DNA of 18,048 bases from an uncultured bacterium (GCA_905215205.1 CAJMPK010000016.1:1-18048), one strand, 5' to 3'; shown: positions 7,692 through 15,542, counted from the first letter of the stretch. The notes: generated by a model from the letters alone, not told the origin. Program-made: numbers and translations.

Positions 7692-7708
7692 ACACTTGGT
7701 AGTTATGT

Positions 7709-8674
7709 TTACTTCAACGAAGCAAGAAGGTGTTCGGCGGCACCGATGAGCGGAGCATCGCCCTCCAGAGAACCGATGAGGATCGGCGTGTCCTGAAGCG
7801 GATCGAGCGCCTGACTGGCATAGCCCTCGTGCACCGAATCCTTCCACGTCTGTGAACGCCAATCGGGACCTTGGTGAATCACGCCACCCGAAAGCACGAT
7901 GACCTCGGGGTCCAGGATGTTAGCGAGCGAGCCCAAGCTGGCCCCCAGCGCAAAGCCGGCGTCATGGATGACCTCGGTCGCCTTTGCGTCGCCCGCACGG
8001 CACAGGTCGTTCACATCGCGACCGACCGAAGGACGGCTGGGGTCGACGCGACCAAAGCGCTCATCGTACATACGACCAATGGAAGTGCCCGAAGCAACCG
8101 ACTCCAGATGGCCGGAACGCCCGCAGGCGCAGGGAATGCCGGCGGCAGCCGAGCACTCGATGTGGCCCATATGACCGGCAGCACCATGGAAGCCCTGCAT
8201 CACGCGGCCGTTCTCGACATATGCGCCGCCGATGCCCGTACCGATGCCAAGACACAAGACGGAGAACTTGCCCTTGCCGACGCCCCAGTGGGCCTCACCC
8301 AGAGCATGAGCCTGCACGTCGCCTACGACGGCAACGGGAAGACCGAGGTCCTCGCGCAGGCGCGGCCCCAACTGAACGCCGGACCAGCCGGGCATGATCT
8401 CGTTGGCATACGCGATGGCGCCCGTCTTGGGATCGACGACGCCGGCGGCACCGATGCCGACGCCAAGGACCTCGACATCGGGATTCGCCTCGAGAGCAGC
8501 CTTGATGGACGCCTCGATACGCTGGAAGACGGCCTCGCCGCCCTCTTGGGCCTCAGTGGGAACCTCGGCCTCAAAAACGGGATGAGGCACGCTGCCGTCA
8601 GCCGGGTACTCCATGATGGCAGTCGCGATCTTAGTTCCGCCGATATCGACAGAGCAGACGTACTTGTTCTCCAT
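7709..8674 (-). CDS. nanK: ROK-family sugar kinase, probable N-acetylmannosamine kinase
   Basis: Predicted to phosphorylate ManNAc to ManNAc-6-P with ATP. The 321 residues are of ROK length. The N-terminal phosphate motif is DIGGTK (10-15), the likely catalytic Asp119 is in VVGDVQAHALGE, and the glycine-rich GIGTGIGG is at 143-150. The zinc-site region reads GHMGHIEC then CACGRSGHLE (181-191). The usual last Cys of the CxCGxxGC motif is His189, and the usual Glu of the GExGH motif is His168. The ATG at 8674 has AAGGAGG 6 bases upstream. ROK kinases vary in substrate, so the NanK role rests on the NanA-like lyase and NanE beside it; a glucokinase or other sugar kinase is the alternative. Confidence 0.85.
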   Translation of the reverse strand: MENKYVCSVDIGGTKIATAIMEYPADGSVPHPVFEAEVPTEAQEGGEAVFQRIEASIKAALEANPDVEVLGVGIGAAGVVDPKTGAIAYANEIMPGWSGVQLGPRLREDLGLPVAVVGDVQAHALGEAHWGVGKGKFSVLCLGIGTGIGGAYVENGRVMQGFHGAAGHMGHIECSAAAGIPCACGRSGHLESVASGTSIGRMYDERFGRVDPSRPSVGRDVNDLCRAGDAKATEVIHDAGFALGASLGSLANILDPEVIVLSGGVIHQGPDWRSQTWKDSVHEGYASQALDPLQDTPILIGSLEGDAPLIGAAEHLLASLK

Positions 8675-8743
8675 GTCGCCCTCCTTAGGAGATAAAAAAC
8701 AACTACAGGAAATGCGCCGTCAGGCTAGCCGTCACAGCGCGGT

Positions 8744-8849
8744 AAAGGTTTTCCAGGTGCCCGAGATCGCCGAGAAACCGTGCGGCCATTGACCTAATGG
8801 GTCATGGCCGCACGGTTGAACGGCGAGGTCGGGTGCCTGGAAAAGCTTT
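8744..8849 (-). repeat. Giant hairpin between the lyase and kinase genes
   Basis: The whole 106-base stretch folds on itself with about 42 Watson-Crick pairs. They are 8744-8747/8846-8849, 8749-8757/8836-8844, 8760-8764/8829-8833, 8767-8772/8821-8826, 8776-8788/8805-8817 and 8790-8794/8800-8804, with a 5-base loop at 8795-8799. The base of the stem overlaps the stop codon of the upstream lyase gene. No T-tract follows on the minus strand, so it is not a standard terminator. The direct repeat TAAGG-type flank (TAAAGG at 8743 and 8849) is suggestive but does not abut both arms equally. Confidence 0.7.
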
Positions 8850-9768
8850 AAAGGAGACCGTTGTCCTGGAGGACCTTCTTAATCGCCTCGACGTTCTCGC
8901 CGGTCATGGCCTTCACCGGGCGCGGCATGGTCGGGCTGTCGAAGATGCCCATGAGGTTCATAGCGGTCTTGAAGGCGCCGACGCCACCGGCATAGCCCTG
9001 GACGCCCGAGGTGACATCCCAGATGTGCGAAATCTCATTGAGGCGATCCTGCTCGGCCTTGACGGTAGCCCAGTCACCAGCCTGAGCGGCCTTCCACTGA
9101 CGAACGTAGCCCTCGGGCTCAACGTTGGCGAGACCCGGGACGGAACCGTCGGCGCCACCGAGGTAAGCACCGTCGACAACAACCTCGTGACCGGTGAGGA
9201 TGCTCATCGGATGGCCGTTCTTCTCGTTCTCCTGAATGAGGTAGCGGAACGAGATGTCATCACCCGAGGAATCCTTGACGCCGGCCAGAACGCCCTCGGC
9301 GCCGAGCTTGGCAAGGAGCTTCCAGGGGAGCTTGGTGTGAACGCAGACGGGAATGTCATAGGCAAAGATGGGCAGGTCGAGCTCCTCGTGCAGGATGCGG
9401 AAGTGCTCCTCAACCTCGGTCATGCCCTGCAGGGCATAGAACGGGCAGGTGGCGACGAGGGCATCGGCGCCCAGCTCCTGGGCGACCTTGCCGTGCTCGA
9501 TCATGCGCTCGGTCTCGGTATCGATGATGCCGACCAGAACAGGCACACGGTGGTCGACGATACGAACGGCCTCGGCGATAATCTGGCGACGGCGCTCGTC
9601 GGTGGAGAAGACGACCTCGCCCGAGGATCCCAAGAAGAACAGGCCATCGACGCCGGCATCGATCATGCGGTTGATGCTGCGCTCAAAGGAGGCAACGTCG
9701 AGCTGGTGGTCTTCGGTATCGGGAACAACGACGGGAGGGATAACGCCGGTGAATTTCTGAGTTGCCAC
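8848..9768 (-). CDS. nanA: DapA/NanA-family lyase, probable N-acetylneuraminate lyase
   Basis: Class I aldolase TIM barrel of 306 residues. NanA splits N-acetylneuraminate into ManNAc and pyruvate through a Schiff base. The loop LGSSGE (46-51), Tyr137 in FAYDIP and the Schiff-base Lys165 in AGVKDSSGD are visible. The Arg that usually follows the YNVP motif in true dihydrodipicolinate synthases is missing (YDIPVCVHTKLP), which argues against DapA. The start is taken as GTG at 9768: AAGGAGA lies 5 bases upstream and MATQKFTGVIPP matches the family N-terminus; an upstream extension is rejected. The kinase and nanE genes downstream support the sialic-acid role. Another 2-keto-3-deoxy acid aldolase remains possible. 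Confidence 0.82.
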   Translation of the reverse strand: MATQKFTGVIPPVVVPDTEDHQLDVASFERSINRMIDAGVDGLFFLGSSGEVVFSTDERRRQIIAEAVRIVDHRVPVLVGIIDTETERMIEHGKVAQELGADALVATCPFYALQGMTEVEEHFRILHEELDLPIFAYDIPVCVHTKLPWKLLAKLGAEGVLAGVKDSSGDDISFRYLIQENEKNGHPMSILTGHEVVVDGAYLGGADGSVPGLANVEPEGYVRQWKAAQAGDWATVKAEQDRLNEISHIWDVTSGVQGYAGGVGAFKTAMNLMGIFDSPTMPRPVKAMTGENVEAIKKVLQDNGLL

Positions 9769-9836
9769 AAGAATCTCCTTAGTTGTCTGGCGAGCGGCCC
9801 TATGCCACCCACTCTTGTTGGCAGTGTCCAGGCCGT

Positions 9837-10688
9837 CTAGGCCAAAGAACACGGGTAGAACGTTTGGTTAAAGAAGTCGACGACTTCGTTTTCGAACGCA
9901 TTGATGCGCTCGTGAGCGTATTTGGCATAGATGATATGCCTCCGGTCACACTCAAGACCGTTGAATACGGCGAACTGGCCCTTGGGATCGCTCACGGCAT
10001 CCATGAGCGATGTGCCTATGAGCACCGATCCGCGCACCCGAGACGACAGAGCCTCGAGGCCACCGGGGATTGGATTGGCAACCGCCGTGCAGGCAAGGCC
10101 CCGCTCGTCCAGAGCAGAAACCGCCAGCGCAACACCGCCGCCAAGGCCCTCGCCCCACGCAAAAATGCAATCGAGGTCCATGCCATCAAGATTGCGCGCG
10201 ACCTTCGCCAACGCGCAGCCCCAACGGACGCGCTCGACAAACGCAGGCGAGGTAATCCCCTGCTGCAGGTCGTCCGCACCAGCAACATCGTCATCCAGCG
10301 CGAGGACGGCATACCCCATGGCGGCAAATCTCGTCATGTGATGCCAGCCGCGCACAGGCCGATCGATGTCGTGGAACATCAGACATAGCGGCACGCGCTC
10401 AGATACTCGGGCACGACCGACAGGCTCGATCAAACGAGCGTGAATCGCATCGTCACCGAGCTCAAAGGAGACCTCCGAGTAACGGGCGCAGGGGTTAGCA
10501 AAGTCAATCGCCGTAATGGCCAGGCTTTGAATCTCAAGATTCAAAGCGCATGTCTCTAAATCAGAAACATCCGCAGAAGCATCGCCGCGCCAATCCCGGA
10601 AATCGGAGAGCCTTGACGAAACCGTTCCAGGAATTCCCACGAGCCCGGGGACAATCAGCTCGTCAACATTGCTCTCGCACTTAGACAT
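9837..10688 (-). CDS. CE7-like alpha/beta-hydrolase lacking the catalytic serine (probable pseudo-esterase)
   Basis: A 283-residue relative of the esterase encoded just upstream. Both share the C-terminal pattern QFAVxNxLxCxxRH and a G-T...D-x-V segment. The nucleophile elbow, GASQGGG in the neighbour, reads GEGLGGG here, so the Ser position is Gly181 (codon at 10146-10148). The Asp (D230) and His (H259 in YAHE) positions remain. The oxyanion region is FHDIDR instead of FHGYPG, and a stretch of roughly 45 residues before the Asp motif is missing. The reading frame is open, so it is not an obvious decaying gene. The ATG at 10688 overlaps the previous stop by 8 bases (ATGTCTAA) with GGGAGG upstream. 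There is no signal peptide. Function is unknown; a regulatory or structural partner, or sugar binding, is possible. Confidence 0.75.
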   Translation of the reverse strand: MSKCESNVDELIVPGLVGIPGTVSSRLSDFRDWRGDASADVSDLETCALNLEIQSLAITAIDFANPCARYSEVSFELGDDAIHARLIEPVGRARVSERVPLCLMFHDIDRPVRGWHHMTRFAAMGYAVLALDDDVAGADDLQQGITSPAFVERVRWGCALAKVARNLDGMDLDCIFAWGEGLGGGVALAVSALDERGLACTAVANPIPGGLEALSSRVRGSVLIGTSLMDAVSDPKGQFAVFNGLECDRRHIIYAKYAHERINAFENEVVDFFNQTFYPCSLA

Positions 10689-11658
10689 GAGCCTCCCCTC
10701 CCTTGCAGAAAAACGGAATGATCAGATCGTCAAAATCCTGAATCTCCTCGTGTCCAAAGCCTTCAAAGAACTCATGACGCTTTTCGCAGGTCAGGTTGTT
10801 ATAGACCGCAAACTGCGTCGCTGGCGGACAGACGATATCGGCTGTGCCGGTGCCAAACAGCACGGGGCATTTGACCATAGGGGCAAAGTTCTTGGAATCG
10901 AAGTACGCCAGCTTGGCATAAGCTTCGTCAATACGAGTCGAGTCCTCGTCAAACCAGCGAGACCAATAGCGCAGGCCCTCGTAGGCAATGTCGTCGGCAT
11001 CCAAATCCCAGACTAGGCGGAAATCTGACAGGAAGGGATAGAGGATGGCGGCGCGATTGATAAGCTCGCTGTTAAGTGCACAGGTCGCAATGCCCAAACC
11101 GCCGCCCTGCGACGCGCCGTTCACAAACACACGCGCAAGATCGATGCCCTCGAGCTCGCGAACGATGCGGCACAGGATGCGAATATCTTGGTGCAAGCGG
11201 ACATAGTAGAGGTTGGCCGGGTCGCCGTCGATACCGGCGACGATATGACCGGCAACCGTTGTGCCCTCAAATCCACCAATGTCCTCGGAGGGACCTCCTT
11301 GGCCGGGGCAGTCGAGGGCGATGAGTGCCATGCCCATGCCCGCAAACGACGCCTGCTCAAACCAGCTGCGGCTTGCACCCGGATACCCATGGAACTGAAG
11401 TACCAATGGCACGGGCTCGTCCGAGACGGGTTTAAGGTACTTGGCATGCAGGCGAGCGCCACACATGCCGGTATACCAGAGATCGAAAAGCTGGCAGGTC
11501 GCGGCATCAGTGACCGATGCCGCCTCGATCGCATAGTCAAGCCCGACAGCGTCGGCCTCGGCCATGCGATCCTTCCAAAAGAGATCGAAATCTGATGGAC
11601 GGGGCATGGCGCCTCGATATTCACCAAATTGATGTTGTAGCTCCTGAGCACTTGGCAT
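10681..11658 (-). CDS. CE7-family (acetyl-xylan esterase / cephalosporin-C deacetylase-like) esterase
   Basis: A 325-residue alpha/beta hydrolase with the CE7 signs: oxyanion segment FHGYPG (89-94), DCPGQGG (116-122) in place of the usual RGQG motif, nucleophile elbow NGASQGGG with Ser183, Asp274 in GTADIVCPP and His303 in FGHE. CE7 enzymes remove acetyl groups from small sugars. There is no signal peptide, so it should act in the cytoplasm. Next to nan genes, a likely substrate is O-acetylated sialic acid or its products; a pneumococcal esterase of this type (EstA) from a nan locus acts on acetylated sialic acid. The ATG at 11658 has GAAAGG about 15 bases upstream, a long spacing; a TTG at 11673 is the alternative. 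The next gene overlaps its end by 8 bases. Confidence 0.88.
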   Translation of the reverse strand: MPSAQELQHQFGEYRGAMPRPSDFDLFWKDRMAEADAVGLDYAIEAASVTDAATCQLFDLWYTGMCGARLHAKYLKPVSDEPVPLVLQFHGYPGASRSWFEQASFAGMGMALIALDCPGQGGPSEDIGGFEGTTVAGHIVAGIDGDPANLYYVRLHQDIRILCRIVRELEGIDLARVFVNGASQGGGLGIATCALNSELINRAAILYPFLSDFRLVWDLDADDIAYEGLRYWSRWFDEDSTRIDEAYAKLAYFDSKNFAPMVKCPVLFGTGTADIVCPPATQFAVYNNLTCEKRHEFFEGFGHEEIQDFDDLIIPFFCKGGEAHV

Positions 11659-11694
11659 GGCTCGTGAACCCAACCTTTCGAAATCGCAACGGAG

Positions 11695-11722
11695 GTGCGC
11701 CCGGCAAGGGAACCGGGCGCAC
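11695..11722 (-). other. Intercistronic hairpin after the second ATPase gene
   Basis: Arms 11695-11704 and 11713-11722 are perfectly complementary over 10 GC-rich bp with an 8-base loop. It lies in the 80-base gap between the transporter and esterase genes. No real T-tract follows on the minus strand, so it is more likely an mRNA-stability or partial termination element than a full terminator. Confidence 0.5.
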
Positions 11723-11738
11723 GGGAGGGAAAGCGAGG

Positions 11739-12566
11739 CTACTCGCCGAGCTTGGGATGCAGCAGCGACGGCGCAGCGCCGAGCAGCATCTTGGTGTAGG
11801 GGTCCTGGGGGTGCTGGAAGACCTGCTTGGCCTCGCCCTGCTCGACGATCCTGCCTCCATTCATAACGATGATGTCGTCAGAGATATAGCGGACCGTCTG
11901 GATGTCATGGCTGATGAACACCATGGCCAGGCCGAGCTCCTTCTTAAGGTCGGTCAGCAGGTTCAGAATCTGCGCGCGGACCGAAACGTCCAGAGCCGAG
12001 GTGGGCTCGTCGGCGATGATGGCATCGGGGTTCAGCGACAGGGCACGGGCAATTGCGACGCGCTGACGCTGGCCGCCCGAAAGCTGGCCGGGAAGAACCT
12101 CGGCAGCGGAGCTGGGCAGACCGGTGAGCTCCAAGAGTTCCTTGACGCGCTTCTCCTGCTCGGCCTCGGTACCCAGGTTGTGGACGCGCATGGGGTCGAG
12201 CAGCTGCTCGCGAACGACCATGCGGGGGTTGAGCGCCGTGGCCGGGTTCTGGAACACGACCGAGATGACGCGACCCATGTGACGACGGTCCTCGGCGGTG
12301 CGCTTGGTAACGTCCTTGCCCTTAAAGTAGACCTTGCCGCTCGTGGGGGCCTGCAGGCCGCACATGACGTTGGCGGTGGTGGATTTACCGCAACCGGACT
12401 CGCCGACGATGCCGATCGTCTGACCGGGCATGAGCTTAATCGTTACACCCTGGACGGCGTGAACCAGGTTGGGGTGCAGAATCGAGCCGGTACGGGTCCT
12501 AAAGGTGACGTGGACGTCATCAAGGAAGATAATCGGCTCGACGCCGTTGACTGCGGTCTCGCTCAT
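11739..12566 (-). CDS. Oligopeptide/sialate-type ABC transporter ATP-binding protein (DppF/OppF-like)
   Basis: One of the two ATPase domains that power a peptide-type ABC importer. The 275 residues contain Walker A GESGCGKS (55-62), Q-loop FQNP (105-108), the LSGGQRQR signature (162-169), Walker B AIIADEP (182-188) and the H-loop His220. It is shorter than typical OppF/DppF (about 310-330 aa), ending soon after QDPYTKMLLGAAP. The ATG at 12566 immediately follows the stop of the fusion gene, with a near-perfect GGAGGTGAT ribosome site inside that gene's end. It should pair with the ATPase half of the fusion protein. Neighbouring nan genes suggest sialic acid as cargo, but the sequence alone does not prove it. 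Confidence 0.9.
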   Translation of the reverse strand: MSETAVNGVEPIIFLDDVHVTFRTRTGSILHPNLVHAVQGVTIKLMPGQTIGIVGESGCGKSTTANVMCGLQAPTSGKVYFKGKDVTKRTAEDRRHMGRVISVVFQNPATALNPRMVVREQLLDPMRVHNLGTEAEQEKRVKELLELTGLPSSAAEVLPGQLSGGQRQRVAIARALSLNPDAIIADEPTSALDVSVRAQILNLLTDLKKELGLAMVFISHDIQTVRYISDDIIVMNGGRIVEQGEAKQVFQHPQDPYTKMLLGAAPSLLHPKLGE

Positions 12567-14582
12567 CTACATCACCTCCGCGTGAGGGGTCAAACCATTT
12601 GCCTTGAGCACCTCGTCGGGGAGCTCGGAATAGAAGTGCTCGGTGCCGGGCACGCGCTTGAAGACCGGACGGGTGTCCAGGCCAATACGCGGATGGCTCG
12701 AGCGGGGCGCGAAGCGATCGCCCTTGGGGAAATCGCGCGGGCTCGGAACGGCGCCGGGCACCTGGTGCAGGCGGCCCGAACCGCTCTCGATGGACAGAAC
12801 GGAACCCAGAAGACCGCGGGTGTACTCGTGGATCGGGTTCGTGAGCAGCTCCTTGGTGGGTGCCTGCTCGATAACCTGACCGGCGTACATAACCGTGATG
12901 TTATGGGCGACCTCGGCGACCAGAGCCAGGTCATGCGAAACGAAGACCATGGCAAAGCCGAGCTTGGCCTGAAGATCGTTGAGCAGCTTGATGACCTGCT
13001 TCTGAACGGTAACGTCCAGAGCGGTCGTGGGCTCGTCGCAGATGACCAGCTTGGGGTCGCGGGTAAGGGCCATAGCGATCAGGACGCGCTGACGCTGGCC
13101 ACCGGAAAGCTCATGCGGATAGCTCTCGAGCGTACGCTTGGGGTCGAGGCCAACGAGCTCCAGGAGCTCCTCGGCGCTACGGGTGCCGCCACGCTTGGTG
13201 AGCTGCTTCATCTGGGCGGAAATGAGCATAGAGGGGTTGAGCGAGGACAGGGCGTCCTGGTAGACCATGGCGATATCGGTACCGCGCAGGCCGAACCACT
13301 CCTTCTTGCTCATCTTGAGCAGGTCGCGGCCCTCCCAGAGAACCTCGCCGGAAAGATGCTCGTCCTCATCGGTCAGGCCCATGATGGCCAGCGTGGTGAT
13401 GGACTTACCGCAACCGGACTCGCCCACCAGGCCCATGGTCTGACCAGGACGGACGTCAAAGTTGACATGGTCGACGACGTTGATATCACCGTGATGCTCA
13501 AACTGGATGCAGAAGTCACGGACCGAGAGAATCGGCTCAACGGACTCGTCGGGCACATGGCGATCGTCACGCTTGAGCTCGACATCGCGCAGGGCGCCAA
13601 GGCGAGCGGAGAGGGACTGGGCCTGCTCCTTGTAGGCGCGAACGGGGTCGGAGACCAGCAGGTCGGCCTCGCGACGCTTGGAGGAATCGGTAGGATCCAG
13701 GGCAGCGGAGGGAGCAGCGGCCATGGCGTCGGTAATGCCCTCGGAGAGGATGTTGAGCGCCAGGCAGGTGATCATGATGGCCAGGCCCGGGAACAGCGCC
13801 TGCCACCAACGGCCGGCGAGCACGCCGCCGCGGGCGTCGGCGAGGATGTTGCCCCAGGTAGCGGTGGGTTCCTGGATACCAGCGCCGATGAAGGTCAGCG
13901 AGGCCTCGAAGATGATGGCGTCGGCGACCAGGGTAACGGTGAAGACCATGATCGGGGCGATGCAGTTACGCAGAACATGCTTGATCAAAATCCACGGAGC
14001 CTTGGCGCCGGAAACGATGACCGCGCGGACATAGTCCTCGCCGTACTCGGACACGATGTTGGCGCGTACGATACGGGCAATCTGCGGAGTGTACATAAAG
14101 CCAATAGCGAAGATGATCGACGGCACGGAGTTGCCCAGGATGGAGACGAAGACGGCCGCGAGGGCGATGCCCGGGATGGACATGATGATGTCCAGGATAC
14201 GCATGATCGTCTCGGAGACGGCCTTGCGCGAAACCGCTGCAAGGGCGCCCACGACCGAGCCGCAGACCAGAGCCATGGCAGTGGCGCCAAAGCCGATGAT
14301 CAGCGAGTAACGACCACCGTAGAGCATACGCGACAGAATGTCGCGACCCTTATCGTCGGTACCGAAGATAAATCCGTTGCCGGGAGCCTGGCGAGCCGTA
14401 AAGATCTCGACCGGGCTATAGGGGGCAAGAAGGGGCGCCAGAATCGCAGTCAGGGCGACCAGCACCAGCACGACGGCGGCAATCTTAGAAGACAGCGTCA
14501 TCTTCTTCCAGCCACCGAGCTTGAGCCCCTTGGAGGCAGCCTTCTCGAGCTGCTCGGTTTGCTTCTCTCGAATCTTTACCAT
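12567..14582 (-). CDS. ABC transporter permease-ATPase fusion (DppC-DppD type)
   Basis: A single 671-residue protein joining two normally separate subunits. Residues about 30-290 are a DppC/OppC permease with several membrane helices, the periplasm-facing FGTDDKGRDILSR segment (73-85), and the EAA-type coupling loop EDYVRAVIVSGA (182-193). A charged linker (about 290-348) leads to a DppD/OppD ATPase with Walker A GESGCGKS (387-394), Q442, LSGGQRQR (492-499), Walker B LVICDEP (512-518), His550 and the RLHQVPGAVP tail typical of OppD. The frame is continuous, so this is a genuine fusion. It starts 3 bases after the permease stop with a weak AGGACGG site. Four-gene peptide-type importers of this kind include the sialic-acid systems SatABCD of Haemophilus ducreyi and those in bifidobacterial nan clusters. 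Confidence 0.93.
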   Translation of the reverse strand: MVKIREKQTEQLEKAASKGLKLGGWKKMTLSSKIAAVVLVLVALTAILAPLLAPYSPVEIFTARQAPGNGFIFGTDDKGRDILSRMLYGGRYSLIIGFGATAMALVCGSVVGALAAVSRKAVSETIMRILDIIMSIPGIALAAVFVSILGNSVPSIIFAIGFMYTPQIARIVRANIVSEYGEDYVRAVIVSGAKAPWILIKHVLRNCIAPIMVFTVTLVADAIIFEASLTFIGAGIQEPTATWGNILADARGGVLAGRWWQALFPGLAIMITCLALNILSEGITDAMAAAPSAALDPTDSSKRREADLLVSDPVRAYKEQAQSLSARLGALRDVELKRDDRHVPDESVEPILSVRDFCIQFEHHGDINVVDHVNFDVRPGQTMGLVGESGCGKSITTLAIMGLTDEDEHLSGEVLWEGRDLLKMSKKEWFGLRGTDIAMVYQDALSSLNPSMLISAQMKQLTKRGGTRSAEELLELVGLDPKRTLESYPHELSGGQRQRVLIAMALTRDPKLVICDEPTTALDVTVQKQVIKLLNDLQAKLGFAMVFVSHDLALVAEVAHNITVMYAGQVIEQAPTKELLTNPIHEYTRGLLGSVLSIESGSGRLHQVPGAVPSPRDFPKGDRFAPRSSHPRIGLDTRPVFKRVPGTEHFYSELPDEVLKANGLTPHAEVM

Positions 14583-14585
14583 AAT

Positions 14586-15542
14586 CTACACCGTCCTGAT
14601 GCGCGGGTTGATGAGCAGGTAGAGCATGTCAACCACGATGTTGATGATGATGAAGGCAAGAGCAACGACGATAACGACGCCCTGAACCAGGTTCGCCTCG
14701 TTGCCCTGAACGCCCTGCAGAATCGCGGTGCCCATGCCGGGGAGGTTGAAGATAACCTCGATGACGACGGCGCCGCCCATGAGGTAACCGATCTTAAGAC
14801 CGAGGGTGGTGACCGGGGTGATCAGCGCATTGCGAAGAACGTTGATGCCGACGACGACCTTCTCGGGGACGCCGGCGCCGCGAGCCATACGGACATAATC
14901 CTTGTCGAGCTCCTCGACCATGGCGGTACGCACGATACGAGTCATCTGGCCCGTCAGCGGAAATGCCAAGGCGATAGCGGGCATGATCATACGTCCCAGA
15001 TAGCCAACCGGATTCGTGGTGAAGTGAGGCAGAGCACCCGATGCCGGGAGCACCTTAAGGTAGGAAGAGAACAGCAGAATCAACAGAACGGCAAGCCAGA
15101 ACGACGGGGTTGCCAAGCCGGCGATGGAAAAGACGCGGATCACTTGGTCCGGCCATTTGTCGCGATACAGTGCCGCGATGACGCCGAGCAAAAACGAAAC
15201 GACCGCACCGATGGCAAGACCGATAAAGGTCAGCTGCATCGTGACGGGCAGGGCCGTGGAGATGCGCTTGGCAACGGAGTTGCGAGCAGCACCATAGGTG
15301 CCCATGTCGCCATGGATCAGATCGCCCATATAGCGCACGTAGCGCACGGGCCAGGGGTCGTCCAGACCATACTTCTCATGGTACTCGGCAACCGCCTCGG
15401 GCGAGGCACCGTCACCCAACGCCGTGTAGGCGGGGTCGGTCTTGGAGAACGACATAAGGAAGAACACCAGGACGGTGACGCCCAATGCCATGATCGGCAG
15501 CGCCACAAGACGCCTTCCAATCAAACGTAGCAAGTTGTTCAC
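14586..15542 (-). CDS. ABC transporter permease (DppB/OppB-like)
   Basis: Membrane subunit of the same importer, 318 residues with about six predicted helices: an N-terminal one in LVALPIMALGVTVLVFFL, then a cluster from about residue 95 to the end. The EAA loop reads KDYVRMARGAGVPEKVV. The start is taken as GTG at 15542 (NNLLRLIGRR follows), with AAAGGGGAG about 6 bases upstream; a TTG further upstream at 15575 is rejected because it lacks a matching ribosome site. It should pair with the permease half of the fusion protein encoded 3 bases downstream. A 157-base hairpin-rich gap separates it from the binding-protein gene, consistent with lower expression than that gene. Confidence 0.93.
   Translation of the reverse strand: MNNLLRLIGRRLVALPIMALGVTVLVFFLMSFSKTDPAYTALGDGASPEAVAEYHEKYGLDDPWPVRYVRYMGDLIHGDMGTYGAARNSVAKRISTALPVTMQLTFIGLAIGAVVSFLLGVIAALYRDKWPDQVIRVFSIAGLATPSFWLAVLLILLFSSYLKVLPASGALPHFTTNPVGYLGRMIMPAIALAFPLTGQMTRIVRTAMVEELDKDYVRMARGAGVPEKVVVGINVLRNALITPVTTLGLKIGYLMGGAVVIEVIFNLPGMGTAILQGVQGNEANLVQGVVIVVALAFIIINIVVDMLYLLINPRIRTV

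Noticed and set aside
7594..8849. Intergenic hairpins as insertion sequences
   Set aside because: No transposase frame, no convincing target duplication and lengths near 100 bases; at most they could be non-autonomous repeats.
8848..9852. Longer lyase protein starting near 9852
   Set aside because: The extra 28 residues do not resemble the family, while GTG at 9768 has an ideal ribosome site and the expected N-terminus.
9837..10688. Calling the serine-less esterase a pseudogene
   Set aside because: The frame is intact from a good ribosome site to a stop, and the downstream gene keeps its own signals; only catalytic residues differ, so a retained pseudo-enzyme is a better description.
11517..15530. 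A 1337-codon open frame on the plus strand, antisense to the transporter genes
   Set aside because: It covers four clearly recognised minus-strand genes. Its translation is rich in Gly, Asp, His and Gln with no recognisable domain, as expected when the complement of GC-rich codons lacks stops.
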